Source: Lysobacter gummosus (GTDB taxonomy: Bacteria; Pseudomonadota; Gammaproteobacteria; Xanthomonadales; Xanthomonadaceae). Taken from it: DNA of 64,000 nt. The notes under the pieces are model-generated. The model searched no databases, was not told the DNA's origin, and was given only the letters and a program-made list of their open reading frames with translations. The translations under genes were made by a program, and so were the position numbers. Shown here piece by piece: positions 1-8,856 of this stretch. The DNA is taken from positions 620,001 to 684,000 of the forward strand of contig NZ_CP011131.1 in NCBI RefSeq assembly GCF_001442805.1, written 5' to 3'. Within the stretch, counting starts at the first letter, position 1, and every line of letters begins with the position of its first letter.

Positions 1-1
1 C

Positions 2-397
2 TATCGCGTGCTGATGGGCGACCTGGGCCATCGCCTGCGCGCGCTGGCGGTCACCGACAGCCGCTCCAGCCGCGTCGCCAAGGCGGTCGCAGTGCTGCGC
101 CAGCGCTATCTGCAGCCGCTGTGCATCGAAGACCTGGCCGACGAAGTGCACATGAGCACCTCCTCGCTGCACCACCAGTTCAAGGCGGTGACGACGATGT
201 CGCCGCTGCAGTTCCAGAAGCACCTGCGCCTGCACGAAGCGCGCCGGCTGATGATGGTCGGCGGCATCGAAGCCGTCGCCGCGGCCCATCGCGTGGGCTA
301 CGAAAGCCCGTCGCAGTTCTCGCGCGAGTACAAGCGCCTGTTCGGCGCGCCGCCGCGGTCGGAAGTGGTGTTGGCTCGGGGTGCGCCGCAGGGGTGA
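2..397 (+). CDS. AraC-family transcriptional regulator, C-terminal part (5' end outside window)
   Basis: The frame is open from the first base of the window, so the gene begins upstream; about 131 codons are visible. They contain the double helix-turn-helix DNA-binding region of AraC/XylS regulators: a first HTH around LADEVHMSTSSLHHQFKAV and a second around AAHRVGYESPSQFSREYKR, preceded by a linker of the kind seen in the AraC_N (PF06719) subgroup. The ligand-binding N-terminal domain is not visible, so the effector is unknown. The last 50 bases, including the stop, recur imperfectly at 1561-1610, beyond a small immunity-gene island. Family call is firm; specificity is not. Confidence 0.88.
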   Translation, partial: YRVLMGDLGHRLRALAVTDSRSSRVAKAVAVLRQRYLQPLCIEDLADEVHMSTSSLHHQFKAVTTMSPLQFQKHLRLHEARRLMMVGGIEAVAAAHRVGYESPSQFSREYKRLFGAPPRSEVVLARGAPQG

Positions 398-524
398 GGT
401 GGGGCGGGCTGCCGGGCTTCGGCGCTGGAGCCCTCGGTTTCGAAATGCCTGCCGGCGATGGTCAGACTGGAAAATCTGCAGTCATGGAAGGGGATGCCTA
501 TTTCAGGCTTTTGAGGATCAACTG

Positions 525-799
525 ATGCCTGTTGTCGACATTGAAGACGCAACGACCTTGGCCAAAGAGCATGTTGAAGTTTTATCGCGAAGGGCCGGGG
601 CGAATTTTGTGCTCTTAGAGGACGAGGTGGAGGACGTGGATCAGGGCTGAGTCTTCTACTACAACTCGGAAGAGTTTGTCAGGACCAGAGAGGACATGGC
701 ATCCCTGGTCGGAAATGGTCCTATTTTGGTAACACGAGAAGGGGCGTGGTGGAGTTGTCGAGTGCCTATCCGCTGGATCAGGCCTTGCGTCTTATCTGA
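525..799 (+). pseudogene. Imm35-type immunity protein, broken
   Basis: The ATG at 525 has GAGGA about 8 bases upstream. The product begins MPVVDIEDATTLAKEHVEVL and continues through FVLLEDEVEDVDQG to a TGA at 648-650. The frame then reads VFYYNSEEF, so the stop sits exactly where Imm35/YrhB proteins have Trp in the GWVFFYNS motif (TGG to TGA). After GPILVTREG a one-base shift near 737 restores VVELSSAYPLDQALRLI before a stop at 797-799, giving about 91 residues, the normal size. I infer a decayed immunity gene of a polymorphic-toxin system with a nonsense and a frameshift lesion. Read errors at both sites would be the alternative. Confidence 0.6.
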
Positions 800-1030
800 T
801 TCGGGAGTTCGCGTAGTGCCTATCAGGTTGCGCTCTTTACCAGTGCCGCGCGCCGCAGCGTGAGGCGGCTTGCGTTGCTTCGTCGCGATCTGCCGTGGCT
901 GACGGCGAGCTTGTGCGATGCAATGACATTGATGGAAGGGAAATCCCGATCACTCGATCCTGAGTGGCCCGTTCTTGCGGCGCTCGGGCAACTCGGTGGT
1001 GGTGCCGCCACGGCGGCGTCCGGAGAGTGA
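800..1030 (+). pseudogene. Coding-like remnant, unknown
   Basis: An open frame without a start codon in its first half, in the same frame as the restored end of the Imm35 remnant, runs to TGA at 1028-1030, three bases before the next gene. It contains AYQVALFTSAARRSVRRL and later LDPEWPVLAALGQLGG. The string VALFTSA also occurs near the N-terminus of the next protein (1034-1504), so this may be a fragment of a related gene. It could equally be chance open sequence in GC-rich DNA. I recognise no family. Confidence 0.25.
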
Positions 1031-1033
1031 TAA

Positions 1034-1504
1034 ATGACGGAACTGATTTATCCGGAAGGACTCGACAGCATGTGGCTCGCATCGGACCAAGACGGCCGGG
1101 TTGCGCTTTTTACCAGTGCTGGATGCGGGCCGATTCCCATGTCGTTCCTGGCCGCTCTCAAAAAGAAGAGCGTCGTCGATATCGAGCCCTTGATCTGGGC
1201 CATGCCGGTCGTTTCCCGCGTTGACAGCCTTGAGCCCGCTTACTCTCAGCTTGATTCCGTATCGCTGGGCGAGAGGGGGTTCTTCGTATACGACTGGATC
1301 GATTTCTCCAATGCAGCCTCGTTCGAGGATGTGGGATATCAGCTTGTCGTAGTGCCGGATCCGCCTTTGGACATCGAGTCTCTCGCAGATCCGCTATTTG
1401 CCATCGCGCATGCGACGAGTGCTGGTCGCAGCTTCGAGTCGTTGTCTCGTTGGGATTTCAGAGAGAGCGTCGAGTGTCTTTCTGGCGAGGGTTTCCGAGC
1501 GTAA
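1034..1504 (+). CDS. Hypothetical protein, possibly an immunity protein
   Basis: 156 residues from ATG at 1034, with GGAGAG about 9 bases upstream. There is no signal peptide, membrane segment or cysteine-rich motif. It is acidic, with a segment reading MWLASDQDGRVALFTSAGCG near the N-terminus. I do not recognise a named family. Small acidic proteins of this kind, next to an Imm35 remnant and lacking a partner gene, are common in immunity-gene arrays of polymorphic-toxin loci; that role is inference from context only. Base composition is lower in GC than the flanking genes (for example GATTTCTCCAATGCAGCC), consistent with transfer. Confidence 0.6.
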   Translation: MTELIYPEGLDSMWLASDQDGRVALFTSAGCGPIPMSFLAALKKKSVVDIEPLIWAMPVVSRVDSLEPAYSQLDSVSLGERGFFVYDWIDFSNAASFEDVGYQLVVVPDPPLDIESLADPLFAIAHATSAGRSFESLSRWDFRESVECLSGEGFRA

Positions 1505-1560
1505 GGGGCGGAAGTCGATGTCTTGTTGAGCGAGAAGGAATCCAGCAGACGCAAGCGATG

Positions 1561-1610
1561 CGCCGCCGCGGTCGGAAGTGGTGTCGGCTCTGGGGGCGCC
1601 ACAGGGGTGA
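1561..1610 (+). repeat. Direct repeat of the AraC 3' end (partner 348-397)
   Basis: Bases 1561-1610 match 348-397 at 46 of 50 positions, including the TGA stop of the AraC gene. The two copies bracket the immunity island. This is what insertion or duplication at the 3' end of a gene leaves behind. There is no integrase or transposase between the copies. Confidence 0.8.
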
Positions 1611-2022
1611 GCGCTTCGCGTATTCGTGTCGCCGGCGTCTTTTGCGTTTTATCCCAGTTGTGCCGGCCGCCTCGGCAAGGCTGAAAAATTCCGCCATGCG
1701 GATGCGCGCGCGCGACCAAGCCGAATGATCAACGCAGACTCGGCGCGACACCCCATGTGCTTCGTCATTGCGAATCATTCCTTGATGCCGCATCGCTCAT
1801 AGCGAATCGTTCTTTGGAATTACGACGCGTCTGATAGCAGGACGCCGTCCGGAACGCGTTGAATTGCGGCGGGGCGCACGAAACCGCGGGGTTTCGGCGA
1901 CGTTCCCGAGGTAACCGTTCGCCGATCCCTGAAGCCTTCTCGCGGCCTTGGCAGCGCTGTGGGCGCGTGCCCGGCGCCGGATATGCGCGCTTGCAGCCAT
2001 CAGCACTAAGGAACTCACAAAA
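1611..2022. other. Intergenic, no gene seen
   Basis: About 410 bases between the repeat scar and the first subtilase. I see no convincing gene. A short direct repeat, GCGAATCATTCCTTGA near 1769 and GCGAATCGTTCTTTGG near 1800, may be a regulatory site. AAGGAA at 2008-2013 is the likely ribosome binding site of the downstream gene. Confidence 0.4.
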
Positions 2023-5000
2023 ATGAAGAAGATCCCCTGCAAAAAAATCGCAATGCTCGGGCTGGCCAGCGCCTGCGCCGCTACATTGTTGTGGACACAG
2101 ACGCCTCTGGGCGCGCGGACGCAAGCTCCTTCCGCGAGTGATGGCGATGCATCGTCCACTGGCGTGGGCGGCGCGCCCGATGCCGATCCGCATGCGCCGG
2201 TGCGTCTGGCGGCGGCGGTCGCGCCGGTGCCGCGCAATGCCGCGCAAGCCAAGTTGGGCAGCGGCCAGTTGCTGCAGGCGGTGCAATGGTTCGCTCATAA
2301 CGCCATGTCCGCGGCAGGGGGAAGCGGCGGGCCGGCGCTCGGCGCGGCTTACAGCGCCACCTCCGTCGCGGCGCAGATCGCGGCTCTCGACCGGGCCGGC
2401 CTGCCGGCGGCGTATCGCGACGGCGAGAAGGTCAAGATCAATATCCGCCTGGCGCTGCCGTACGCGCAGATCGCCGATGCCGGTCTGCTGGACCGGGCGA
2501 CTTCGGGCCTGCGCGAAACCATGCTCGCGGCCGGGCTGGAAGCACGCGCCATCGCCGGCTCGCCGACGCTGGAAGCGCTGGTGCCGCTGGCGCGCCTGGA
2601 ATCGGTCGCGGCGCTGGCCGGTGTCGCGCAGATCCGTCTGATGACGCTGCCCGATCTCAAGGTGACCAGCGATGGGCTCGATGCCAGCGGGGTAAGCAAT
2701 TTGCGCGCCCTGGCCAACTACGGCAATTTGGCCGTGGAATTTCGCGATACGAATAAAACCGTCGCGATCATCGACAAGTTCGGCTCGGTCGATCTGCAGG
2801 CTCTGCAACTTGCCAAAAAATGGCCCAAGAACACGCAGGAAGTAACCGATAAGCTCGTGCAGATCAACAGCGCCATTGCGTTCGGAAGCGGCGACGCGCT
2901 CCAGCATGGCGATGGCGTGGTCCAGTACGTCTACGGCGTGGCGCCGAAGGCGAAGTTTCGCCTGTACGACATAGTGCAGGCCAGCGATTGGGGCAAAGCC
3001 GTCCGGGACGCGGCCAATCTCGACGCGCTCAACCAGGTGCTCGGCGCGCCGCGTGCGCGGCTGATCGGCTTGCCGCTGGAAGCGCTCGGGGAATCGGGCG
3101 CCGGCGTTATCGAGGGGCTTTCCGATGCGATCGCCGCGGCCACCGCCAACGGCGCGCAGATCATCAAATCCTCCGACAGCGAAAGCCTGGAGGCGTTCGA
3201 CGGCACGGACAAGACCGTCGCGATCATCGACCGGTTCAGCTCGGCGCATCCCCCAGCGCTGCAACTTGCCGGCAAGTGGCCCACGAACACCGAAGCGGTG
3301 CCCGACAAGCTCGTGCAGATCGCCGGCACCGCTGTGTTCGGAAGCGGCGAGGCCAAGCATGGCAATGAATTGGTCGAGGACGTCTACGGTCTGGCGCCGA
3401 ACGCGAAGTTTCGCGTTTACGACATAAGGCAGGCGAGCGACTGGGTCGGCGCGGTCCGCAACGCGGCCAATCTCGACACGCTTAACCGGGCGCTCGGCGA
3501 GCCGCGCGCGCAGCTGATCGGTTTGCCGCTGGAGGCGTTTGGAGGGAGCGGCGGCGTCACTATCGCGGGGCTTTCCGCTGCCATTGCCGCGGCCACCGCC
3601 AACGGCGTGCAGATAGTCAAATCCTCGGGCAAAGAACTGCGCGGCGAGAATATGGCCATCGCCATCATCGACACGTTCGACTCGTCCAACATCGCCGCCC
3701 TGCAGAACGCGGGCGAGTGGCCGAACAACAGCGCGACGGTGACCGACAAGCTCGTGCTGACCGCGAGCGCGGACGGCGTAACGTTCGGGGCGAGCAGAAG
3801 CAAACACGGCAACGCGGTGACCGAGATCGTCTACGACATCGCGCCGGACGCGAAATACCGCTTGTACGACACGAGCAGCGGGATCGGCGGCTGGGTCCGT
3901 GCGGTCCAGGACGCGGCCAATCTCAATGCGTTCAATCAGGTGCAGGGCGAGCCGCGAGTGCAGGTGATCAGCGTCTCGATGGGCGTGAACGGGGCGTCTT
4001 CCGGGGATGGCACAGGCGAAGGCAGCGACCTCAGGGGGCTTTACGAGGCCATCAGCGCGGCCAATGCAAACGGCGTGCTAGTGATCAACGCCGCGGGCAA
4101 CGAGGCCCGGTCGTACTGGGACGGCGAGAGCTCGGCCGGCGCGGGCAACGCGGTCGCGCAGGATTTCGTGCGCGGCAATCGCGACGGCACCGGCCGGGAG
4201 ATCATCGACGACATCAATATCCTGCGCCGCAATGCCAGTTGGGGCGATTGCGTTCCTGTCGGCATCGCCGATCGCGGTGTCGCGGACCGTTACGCGTTCA
4301 ATCTACGGATGACGTGGAACAACTGGAGCACAGGCGCAGGCAACACCACGGCCGACTACCGGCTCGAGTTGGTGCGCTGGGCCGACCAGACCACCACACC
4401 CGCAGGCGCGGTGATGCCGGCCGGATGGGTCGTGGCGGCGCAGTCCGACAACGCGCAGACCGGCGCGTTCGGCCAGACTCCGTCGGAAGGGATCGATTAC
4501 GCGGCGCCCGTGGCAGCAAGGACTGCTCGTTGCGACAATGTGCTGTCGGGCGCGGGGAGCATCGAAGGCAGCCGGTACGCGGGCGGCGGGATGTTCGGCG
4601 TGCGGATCGTCCGCAAGTCGCCCAATACGGCCAACTTCCTGCGCCTTTTCACCGATGACTACCAGCCGAGGTATTCGGTGTCCGATCGCTCGTTGATCGC
4701 GCCGGCGGATTCCGCCGACGTCATCAGCGTGGCGGCGCTGGCCGCGGCGACGTCCGGGCTCGAGGCCTATAGCTCGCGCGGCCCGATACTCGCCCCCGGC
4801 GGCGCGCCCACGACCACCCAGGCGGTGGGCAACGCCAAGCCCGACCTGGCTAATTTCGCCAACGTCGATACGGTGTCCTATGGCAATAACGCATTCAACG
4901 GCACCTCCTCGGCGACACCGCACGTCGCCGCTCTGGCCTTGCTTGGGCTTCAGCACCAGATGCAGCTGGCCAACGCGACAAAGCCGGCGCCGACGTCCGA

Positions 5001-5289
5001 CGTGGTCACGTTGCAGCGACGTCGCAACGATCTGGCCGAAGCGACCTATGGATCGTTGCTGACGATCGCAGGCACGGGCGGAAACGATCTGGGGCCGGCC
5101 GGATTCGACAGTGGCTATGGCAGCGGCCGCTTGAAATTCCATGCGGCGTCGAAGTCGTGCTTCCTGTCGGTGCTGTACAGCGAGAGCAACCGCGCGCTGT
5201 TGCCGGCGCAAGCCAATCCGCTGCCGCCTGACCAGAAGAGCTACAGCCAGCTGCTGGCCCAAAGCAGCGAGGCGTGCGCGGCGCGTTGA
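2023..5289 (+). CDS. Secreted S8 subtilisin-like peptidase with triplicated Asp/His half-domain
   Basis: 1088 residues. ATG at 2023 follows AAGGAA and begins a signal peptide (MKKIPCKKIAMLGLASACA). A propeptide-like region follows to about residue 230. The complete catalytic domain uses Asp550, His595, oxyanion Asn693 (NAAGNEA) and Ser962 (GTSSATPH). Before it stand two further copies of the first half of the domain, with Asp251/His295 and Asp403/His446, spaced about 150 residues apart. Each stops where the Asn loop should be, reading IIKSSDSES or IVKSSGKEL instead. The downstream paralogue (5964-8360) has only one copy, so the extra halves are most simply an internal duplication. Likely an extracellular protease; activity of the extra halves is unknown. 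Confidence 0.9.
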   Translation: MKKIPCKKIAMLGLASACAATLLWTQTPLGARTQAPSASDGDASSTGVGGAPDADPHAPVRLAAAVAPVPRNAAQAKLGSGQLLQAVQWFAHNAMSAAGGSGGPALGAAYSATSVAAQIAALDRAGLPAAYRDGEKVKINIRLALPYAQIADAGLLDRATSGLRETMLAAGLEARAIAGSPTLEALVPLARLESVAALAGVAQIRLMTLPDLKVTSDGLDASGVSNLRALANYGNLAVEFRDTNKTVAIIDKFGSVDLQALQLAKKWPKNTQEVTDKLVQINSAIAFGSGDALQHGDGVVQYVYGVAPKAKFRLYDIVQASDWGKAVRDAANLDALNQVLGAPRARLIGLPLEALGESGAGVIEGLSDAIAAATANGAQIIKSSDSESLEAFDGTDKTVAIIDRFSSAHPPALQLAGKWPTNTEAVPDKLVQIAGTAVFGSGEAKHGNELVEDVYGLAPNAKFRVYDIRQASDWVGAVRNAANLDTLNRALGEPRAQLIGLPLEAFGGSGGVTIAGLSAAIAAATANGVQIVKSSGKELRGENMAIAIIDTFDSSNIAALQNAGEWPNNSATVTDKLVLTASADGVTFGASRSKHGNAVTEIVYDIAPDAKYRLYDTSSGIGGWVRAVQDAANLNAFNQVQGEPRVQVISVSMGVNGASSGDGTGEGSDLRGLYEAISAANANGVLVINAAGNEARSYWDGESSAGAGNAVAQDFVRGNRDGTGREIIDDINILRRNASWGDCVPVGIADRGVADRYAFNLRMTWNNWSTGAGNTTADYRLELVRWADQTTTPAGAVMPAGWVVAAQSDNAQTGAFGQTPSEGIDYAAPVAARTARCDNVLSGAGSIEGSRYAGGGMFGVRIVRKSPNTANFLRLFTDDYQPRYSVSDRSLIAPADSADVISVAALAAATSGLEAYSSRGPILAPGGAPTTTQAVGNAKPDLANFANVDTVSYGNNAFNGTSSATPHVAALALLGLQHQMQLANATKPAPTSDVVTLQRRRNDLAEATYGSLLTIAGTGGNDLGPAGFDSGYGSGRLKFHAASKSCFLSVLYSESNRALLPAQANPLPPDQKSYSQLLAQSSEACAAR

Positions 5290-5329
5290 CGACATAGTCC
5301 GCCGGCCCCGGCCGCATCCGGCCGTTTCG

Positions 5330-5362
5330 AAGGCACCGGACTTTGGTCCGGTGCCTTTCTTT
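5330..5362 (+). terminator. Rho-independent terminator after the first subtilase
   Basis: A perfect 12-bp stem (AAGGCACCGGAC and GTCCGGTGCCTT) with a TTTG loop, followed by TCTTTG, 40 bases after the stop codon. It separates the two subtilase genes into different transcripts. Confidence 0.85.
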
Positions 5363-5963
5363 GTCGCGATGGCGCTTTAAGCGAGGCGGTATCCAACAGC
5401 CGTAAGTGATGCGTCGTGCTTGCCTCTGCCTGGCGATATTGCGTTACTTCGGTTCAGTGCATTCATCATCATCGACTTGGCGACGGGTCGCGCACCGCCG
5501 CGAGCGATCGACTTATCGACCCGCACATCGACTCGATATTCATCGGGTACGTCAGCGCGCATTTCCGCGCCTCTGGTTCCAGGAAAAACGTTTCGACCGG
5601 ATTCGAACCCGCACTTGCGCCACGCGCGCGTCGATAACGGATCTCCATCGCGAATCGAATCCATCTCGCCTGCGAAAACAGGGTAGGGAGCCTGGCGCGC
5701 ACCTGCGTTGATGCGCGCTGCGCGTAAGAAATCTTTATGAAATTTCGTGCTGTACGAATGCATATTGAGTGATGGGGGGGTGTAGTTCTTTTTGCGTTTG
5801 AGGATTGAGCGTGCCGAGAACGCCTCTCTCCCCACCCTTATCGGCGCGCCGCCATCGCTGTTCCATTTCTCCGCATCAAGGTCCGTATGCCTTGGCCGTG
5901 GCGGGCGCCTGCGCCCGGCGGCAGCGGGTGACCATGTCTGAAATCAGCATCAGGAATGAACGA
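5363..5963. other. Intergenic, no gene seen
   Basis: About 600 bases between the two subtilase genes. There is no convincing coding sequence. AGGA at 5952-5955 lies 8 bases before the ATG at 5964 and decides that start; an in-frame ATG at 5934 lacks such a site. The segment 5710-5790 is relatively A+T-rich and is the likely promoter region of the second protease. Confidence 0.4.
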
Positions 5964-8360
5964 ATGAAGAAGATGTCTTCGAAGAAATTCGCCGTGCTCG
6001 GCCTCGCCGCCGCTTGCGCCACGGTGTTGGTGTGGTCGCGGCAGCAGACGCAGGCGCCGGATGCCGCGTCGGTCGGCGCGCTCGCCGGCGCCAACGCCGC
6101 CAGCGTCGCCGCCGGTTCGGTGTACGCCTCGATGCAGCCGGTGGCGATGAACGCGCCGACGCCGCGCAACGCCGCGCAAAGCAAGCTCGGCGCCGGCCAA
6201 TTGTTGCAAGCGGTGCAGGCCTTGTCGCAATCGCAGAGCCAGAGCGGCGGCGCGTCCGCACCGTCGGCGTCTTCGCAGCGCGGCCCGGCGTATCGCGGCG
6301 CTTCGGTGGCCGAGCAGATCGCCGCGCTCGACCGCGCCGGCATTCCCTCGCGCTTTCGCGATGGCGAGAAGGTCAAGGTCAACGTCGATCTGTCGCTGAC
6401 CTACGATCAAGTGCAGAACCCCAGCCTGCTCGACCGCGCGACCGCGTCGCTGCGCGAGACCTTGCTTGCCGCCGGCATGCAGGCGCATCAGATCAACGGC
6501 TCGCCGAGCATCGAAGCGTCGGTGCCGCTGGCGCGCCTGGAATGGGTCGCCGGCCTGCAGTCGGTCGCGCAGGTGTCGTTGATGACGATGTCGCAGACCA
6601 CCGCCTTCAGCGACGGCGCCACCGCCAGCAACATCGATCAGCTGCGCTCGCTCGGCAATTACGATCAGCTCGCCGCCGGCTTGCGCAGGGAGCTCAACGG
6701 CGAAGGCCTGACCATCGCCATCGTGGATCACTTCAACAATCTCAACGGCGCGGTCCAGGCGCTGCAGGACGCCGCGGAGTGGCCGCAGAACAGCGACGTC
6801 GAAGCCGACAAGCTGACCCTGACCGCGTCCACCAGCGGCGCCTTCGGTTATCGCGGCGCGGCGCACGGCAACGCGGTCACCGAAATCGCCTACGACATCG
6901 CGCCATCGGCCAAATTCCGCCTGTACGACAACACCGGCGCCGCCGACTGGGTCAGCGCGATCCAGGACGCGGCCAATCTCAACGCGCAGAACGTGGCGCA
7001 GGGCGAGCCGCGCGCGCAGGTCATCACCGCGTCGCTGGGCTTCAACCTCGCCGCGCCCGGCGACGGCACCGGCACCGGCAGCGATCTCAAGGGCCTGTAC
7101 GACGCCATCGACGCGGCCAAGAACAACGGCGTGATCGTGCTCAACGCCGCCGGCAACGAGGCGCAGGTGCATTGGGACGACGATAGCACCGCCGGCGCGG
7201 GCGTCAACGTGCTGCAGGATTTCCTGGTCGGCAATGTCGGCGCCAACGGCGCGGCGATCGTGGAAAGCATCAATCCGCTGACCATCGGCGGCCGCTACGA
7301 CGGCTGCATCCCGGTCGGCGCCAGAACCCAGAAGGACCGCGACACCTTCGAGTTCAACCTGTGGCTGGGCTGGAACGACTGGACCAGCGCGAACAACACC
7401 ACCAACGCCGACTACCGGCTGGAGCTGGTGCGCTGGGCCGACGCGGTCACCCGCAACGGCCGCGTGGTCACGCCGGCCGGCTGGGTCGCGGTGGCGCAAT
7501 CGGATTTCGCCCAGACCGGCGCCGCCGGTCAACAGCCGCTGGAATTCATTTCCTACCAGGCGCCGGCTGCGACCAGGACCACCGCCTGCAATGCGCAGGG
7601 CTTCGACCCCGCGCGCTTCGCCGGCGGCGGCAAGTTCGGCGTGCGCATCACCCGCAAGACCGCGGGCGTGAACAACTTCCTGCGCCTGATGAACTCGGGC
7701 TACAACTTCCAGTACGCGCAGACCGCGCGTTCGCTGATCCATCCGGCCGATGCGGCCAGCGTGATCACGGTGGCGGCGCTGGATGCGGCGACCTCCAATC
7801 TGGAAGCCTACAGCTCGCGCGGCCCGGTCCTCGGCGCCGGCGGCGCGCGTCCGGCCGGTCAGGCCGCGGGCAACGCCAAGCCCGACCTGGCCAACTTCGC
7901 CAACGTCGATACGGTGTCTTACGGCGATAACGCCTTCAACGGCACGTCCTCGGCGACGCCGCATGCGGCCGCGCTCGCGCTGCTGGGTCTGCAGCATCAG
8001 CGTCAGCTGACCGACGCCACCGTGCCGGCGCCGTTGCCGGCCGATGCCACCGCGCAGCAGAAGGCCGAACGCGCGGCCTTGCTCACGCAGCGCAACGTCA
8101 ACCTGGCCGATGCCACCTACGACGCGCTGGTCTATGTCTCCAGCACCGGCGGCAACGACCTGGGCGATGCCGGCTTCGACGCCAGTTACGGCAACGGACG
8201 CCTGAAGTTCCACGCCAACGCCGAGTCGTGCTTCCTGTCGGCGACCTACGATGCGAAGTATCGCTCGCTGCTGCCCGCGCAGGCCTCGCCGCTGCCGGCC
8301 GGACAGAAGAGCTACGAGCAACTGCGCATCGACAACAGCGCTACCTGCGCCGCGAACTGA
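5964..8360 (+). CDS. Secreted S8 subtilisin-like peptidase
   Basis: 798 residues, a tandem paralogue of the preceding protease. The ATG at 5964 begins a signal peptide (MKKMSSKKFAVLGLAAACA). The propeptide-like region shares RNAAQSKLGAGQLLQAVQ and the VPLARLEWVAGL segment with its neighbour. One complete catalytic domain follows: Asp255 (IAIVDHF), His301 (AHGNAVTE), Asn398 (NAAGNEA) and Ser662 (GTSSATPH), with a long insert between Asn and Ser carrying the LELVRWAD segment found in both proteins. The conserved C-terminus includes LLPAQASPLPAGQKSY. Expected to be exported and self-processed; the substrate is unknown. Confidence 0.92.
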   Translation: MKKMSSKKFAVLGLAAACATVLVWSRQQTQAPDAASVGALAGANAASVAAGSVYASMQPVAMNAPTPRNAAQSKLGAGQLLQAVQALSQSQSQSGGASAPSASSQRGPAYRGASVAEQIAALDRAGIPSRFRDGEKVKVNVDLSLTYDQVQNPSLLDRATASLRETLLAAGMQAHQINGSPSIEASVPLARLEWVAGLQSVAQVSLMTMSQTTAFSDGATASNIDQLRSLGNYDQLAAGLRRELNGEGLTIAIVDHFNNLNGAVQALQDAAEWPQNSDVEADKLTLTASTSGAFGYRGAAHGNAVTEIAYDIAPSAKFRLYDNTGAADWVSAIQDAANLNAQNVAQGEPRAQVITASLGFNLAAPGDGTGTGSDLKGLYDAIDAAKNNGVIVLNAAGNEAQVHWDDDSTAGAGVNVLQDFLVGNVGANGAAIVESINPLTIGGRYDGCIPVGARTQKDRDTFEFNLWLGWNDWTSANNTTNADYRLELVRWADAVTRNGRVVTPAGWVAVAQSDFAQTGAAGQQPLEFISYQAPAATRTTACNAQGFDPARFAGGGKFGVRITRKTAGVNNFLRLMNSGYNFQYAQTARSLIHPADAASVITVAALDAATSNLEAYSSRGPVLGAGGARPAGQAAGNAKPDLANFANVDTVSYGDNAFNGTSSATPHAAALALLGLQHQRQLTDATVPAPLPADATAQQKAERAALLTQRNVNLADATYDALVYVSSTGGNDLGDAGFDASYGNGRLKFHANAESCFLSATYDAKYRSLLPAQASPLPAGQKSYEQLRIDNSATCAAN

Positions 8361-8407
8361 CGCGGCCCGGCCTTCGCCGCGGACTCGCGGCGAAGGCTTC
8401 CCCCATG

Positions 8408-8440
8408 CACCGGGCCTTGCGCCCGGTGTTTTCATTTTCT
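8408..8440 (+). terminator. Terminator after the second subtilase
   Basis: Stem CACCGGGC / GCCCGGTG with a 5-base loop, followed by TTTTCATTTT. A second hairpin (CCTTCGCCGC / GCGGCGAAGG, 8371-8396) lies directly upstream. Together they end the protease transcript. Confidence 0.8.
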
Positions 8441-8856
8441 CGGTCGCGGTTGATCGCCGATGGCGCCGCGCAATGCCGCGCTGCAGCGCAAACAAGTCTT
8501 GCGCGCGCTCACCCAAGCTCACGAACGCACTACCCGGGCTAACCGTTTTCGCCGCCGGTCCGGCTTGCGTGTTGCGTGCCGCCCGAACCAAGAACGCAAT
8601 CCTCGCGGGCCGCAGGACAGCGTTTTCGCGCGCAAGGCAAAGAAAGTCCGGATATTTTCCTTCTGCCATGCGCGTCGCATTTTCGCCTCGCGCCGGTCGG
8701 TAGCGTCCGACCCCGACGCGAAGCAGCCAGCGATTCGATCGCCAGCCACCGTACTTCGGCCTGCGTTCCTTTGTGCGTCCGCGCTCGCGCGGACGGCTGC
8801 CTGCATCGCGACCCGGCGACTCTCTCGCTTCGGTCCATCAGAACACAGGACAGGCC
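8441..8856. other. Intergenic, no gene seen
   Basis: About 415 bases with no convincing gene between the protease terminator and the dehydrogenase operon. The operon promoter should lie here. AGGA at 8847-8850 serves the ATG at 8857. Confidence 0.4.

Noticed and set aside
1339..1719. Minus-strand open frame across the end of the unknown immunity-like gene
   Set aside because: It spans the direct-repeat scar and a coding end on the opposite strand; composition is that of a shadow.
5598..5613. Sequence like the T arm of a tRNA on the minus strand (GGATTCGAACCC)
   Set aside because: No acceptor or anticodon stem can be built around it and the T stem itself does not pair fully.
5838..8669. Very long minus-strand open frame opposite the second subtilase
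   Set aside because: It is antisense to a clear protease gene and has the Arg/Ala/Gly-rich composition expected of a GC-rich shadow.
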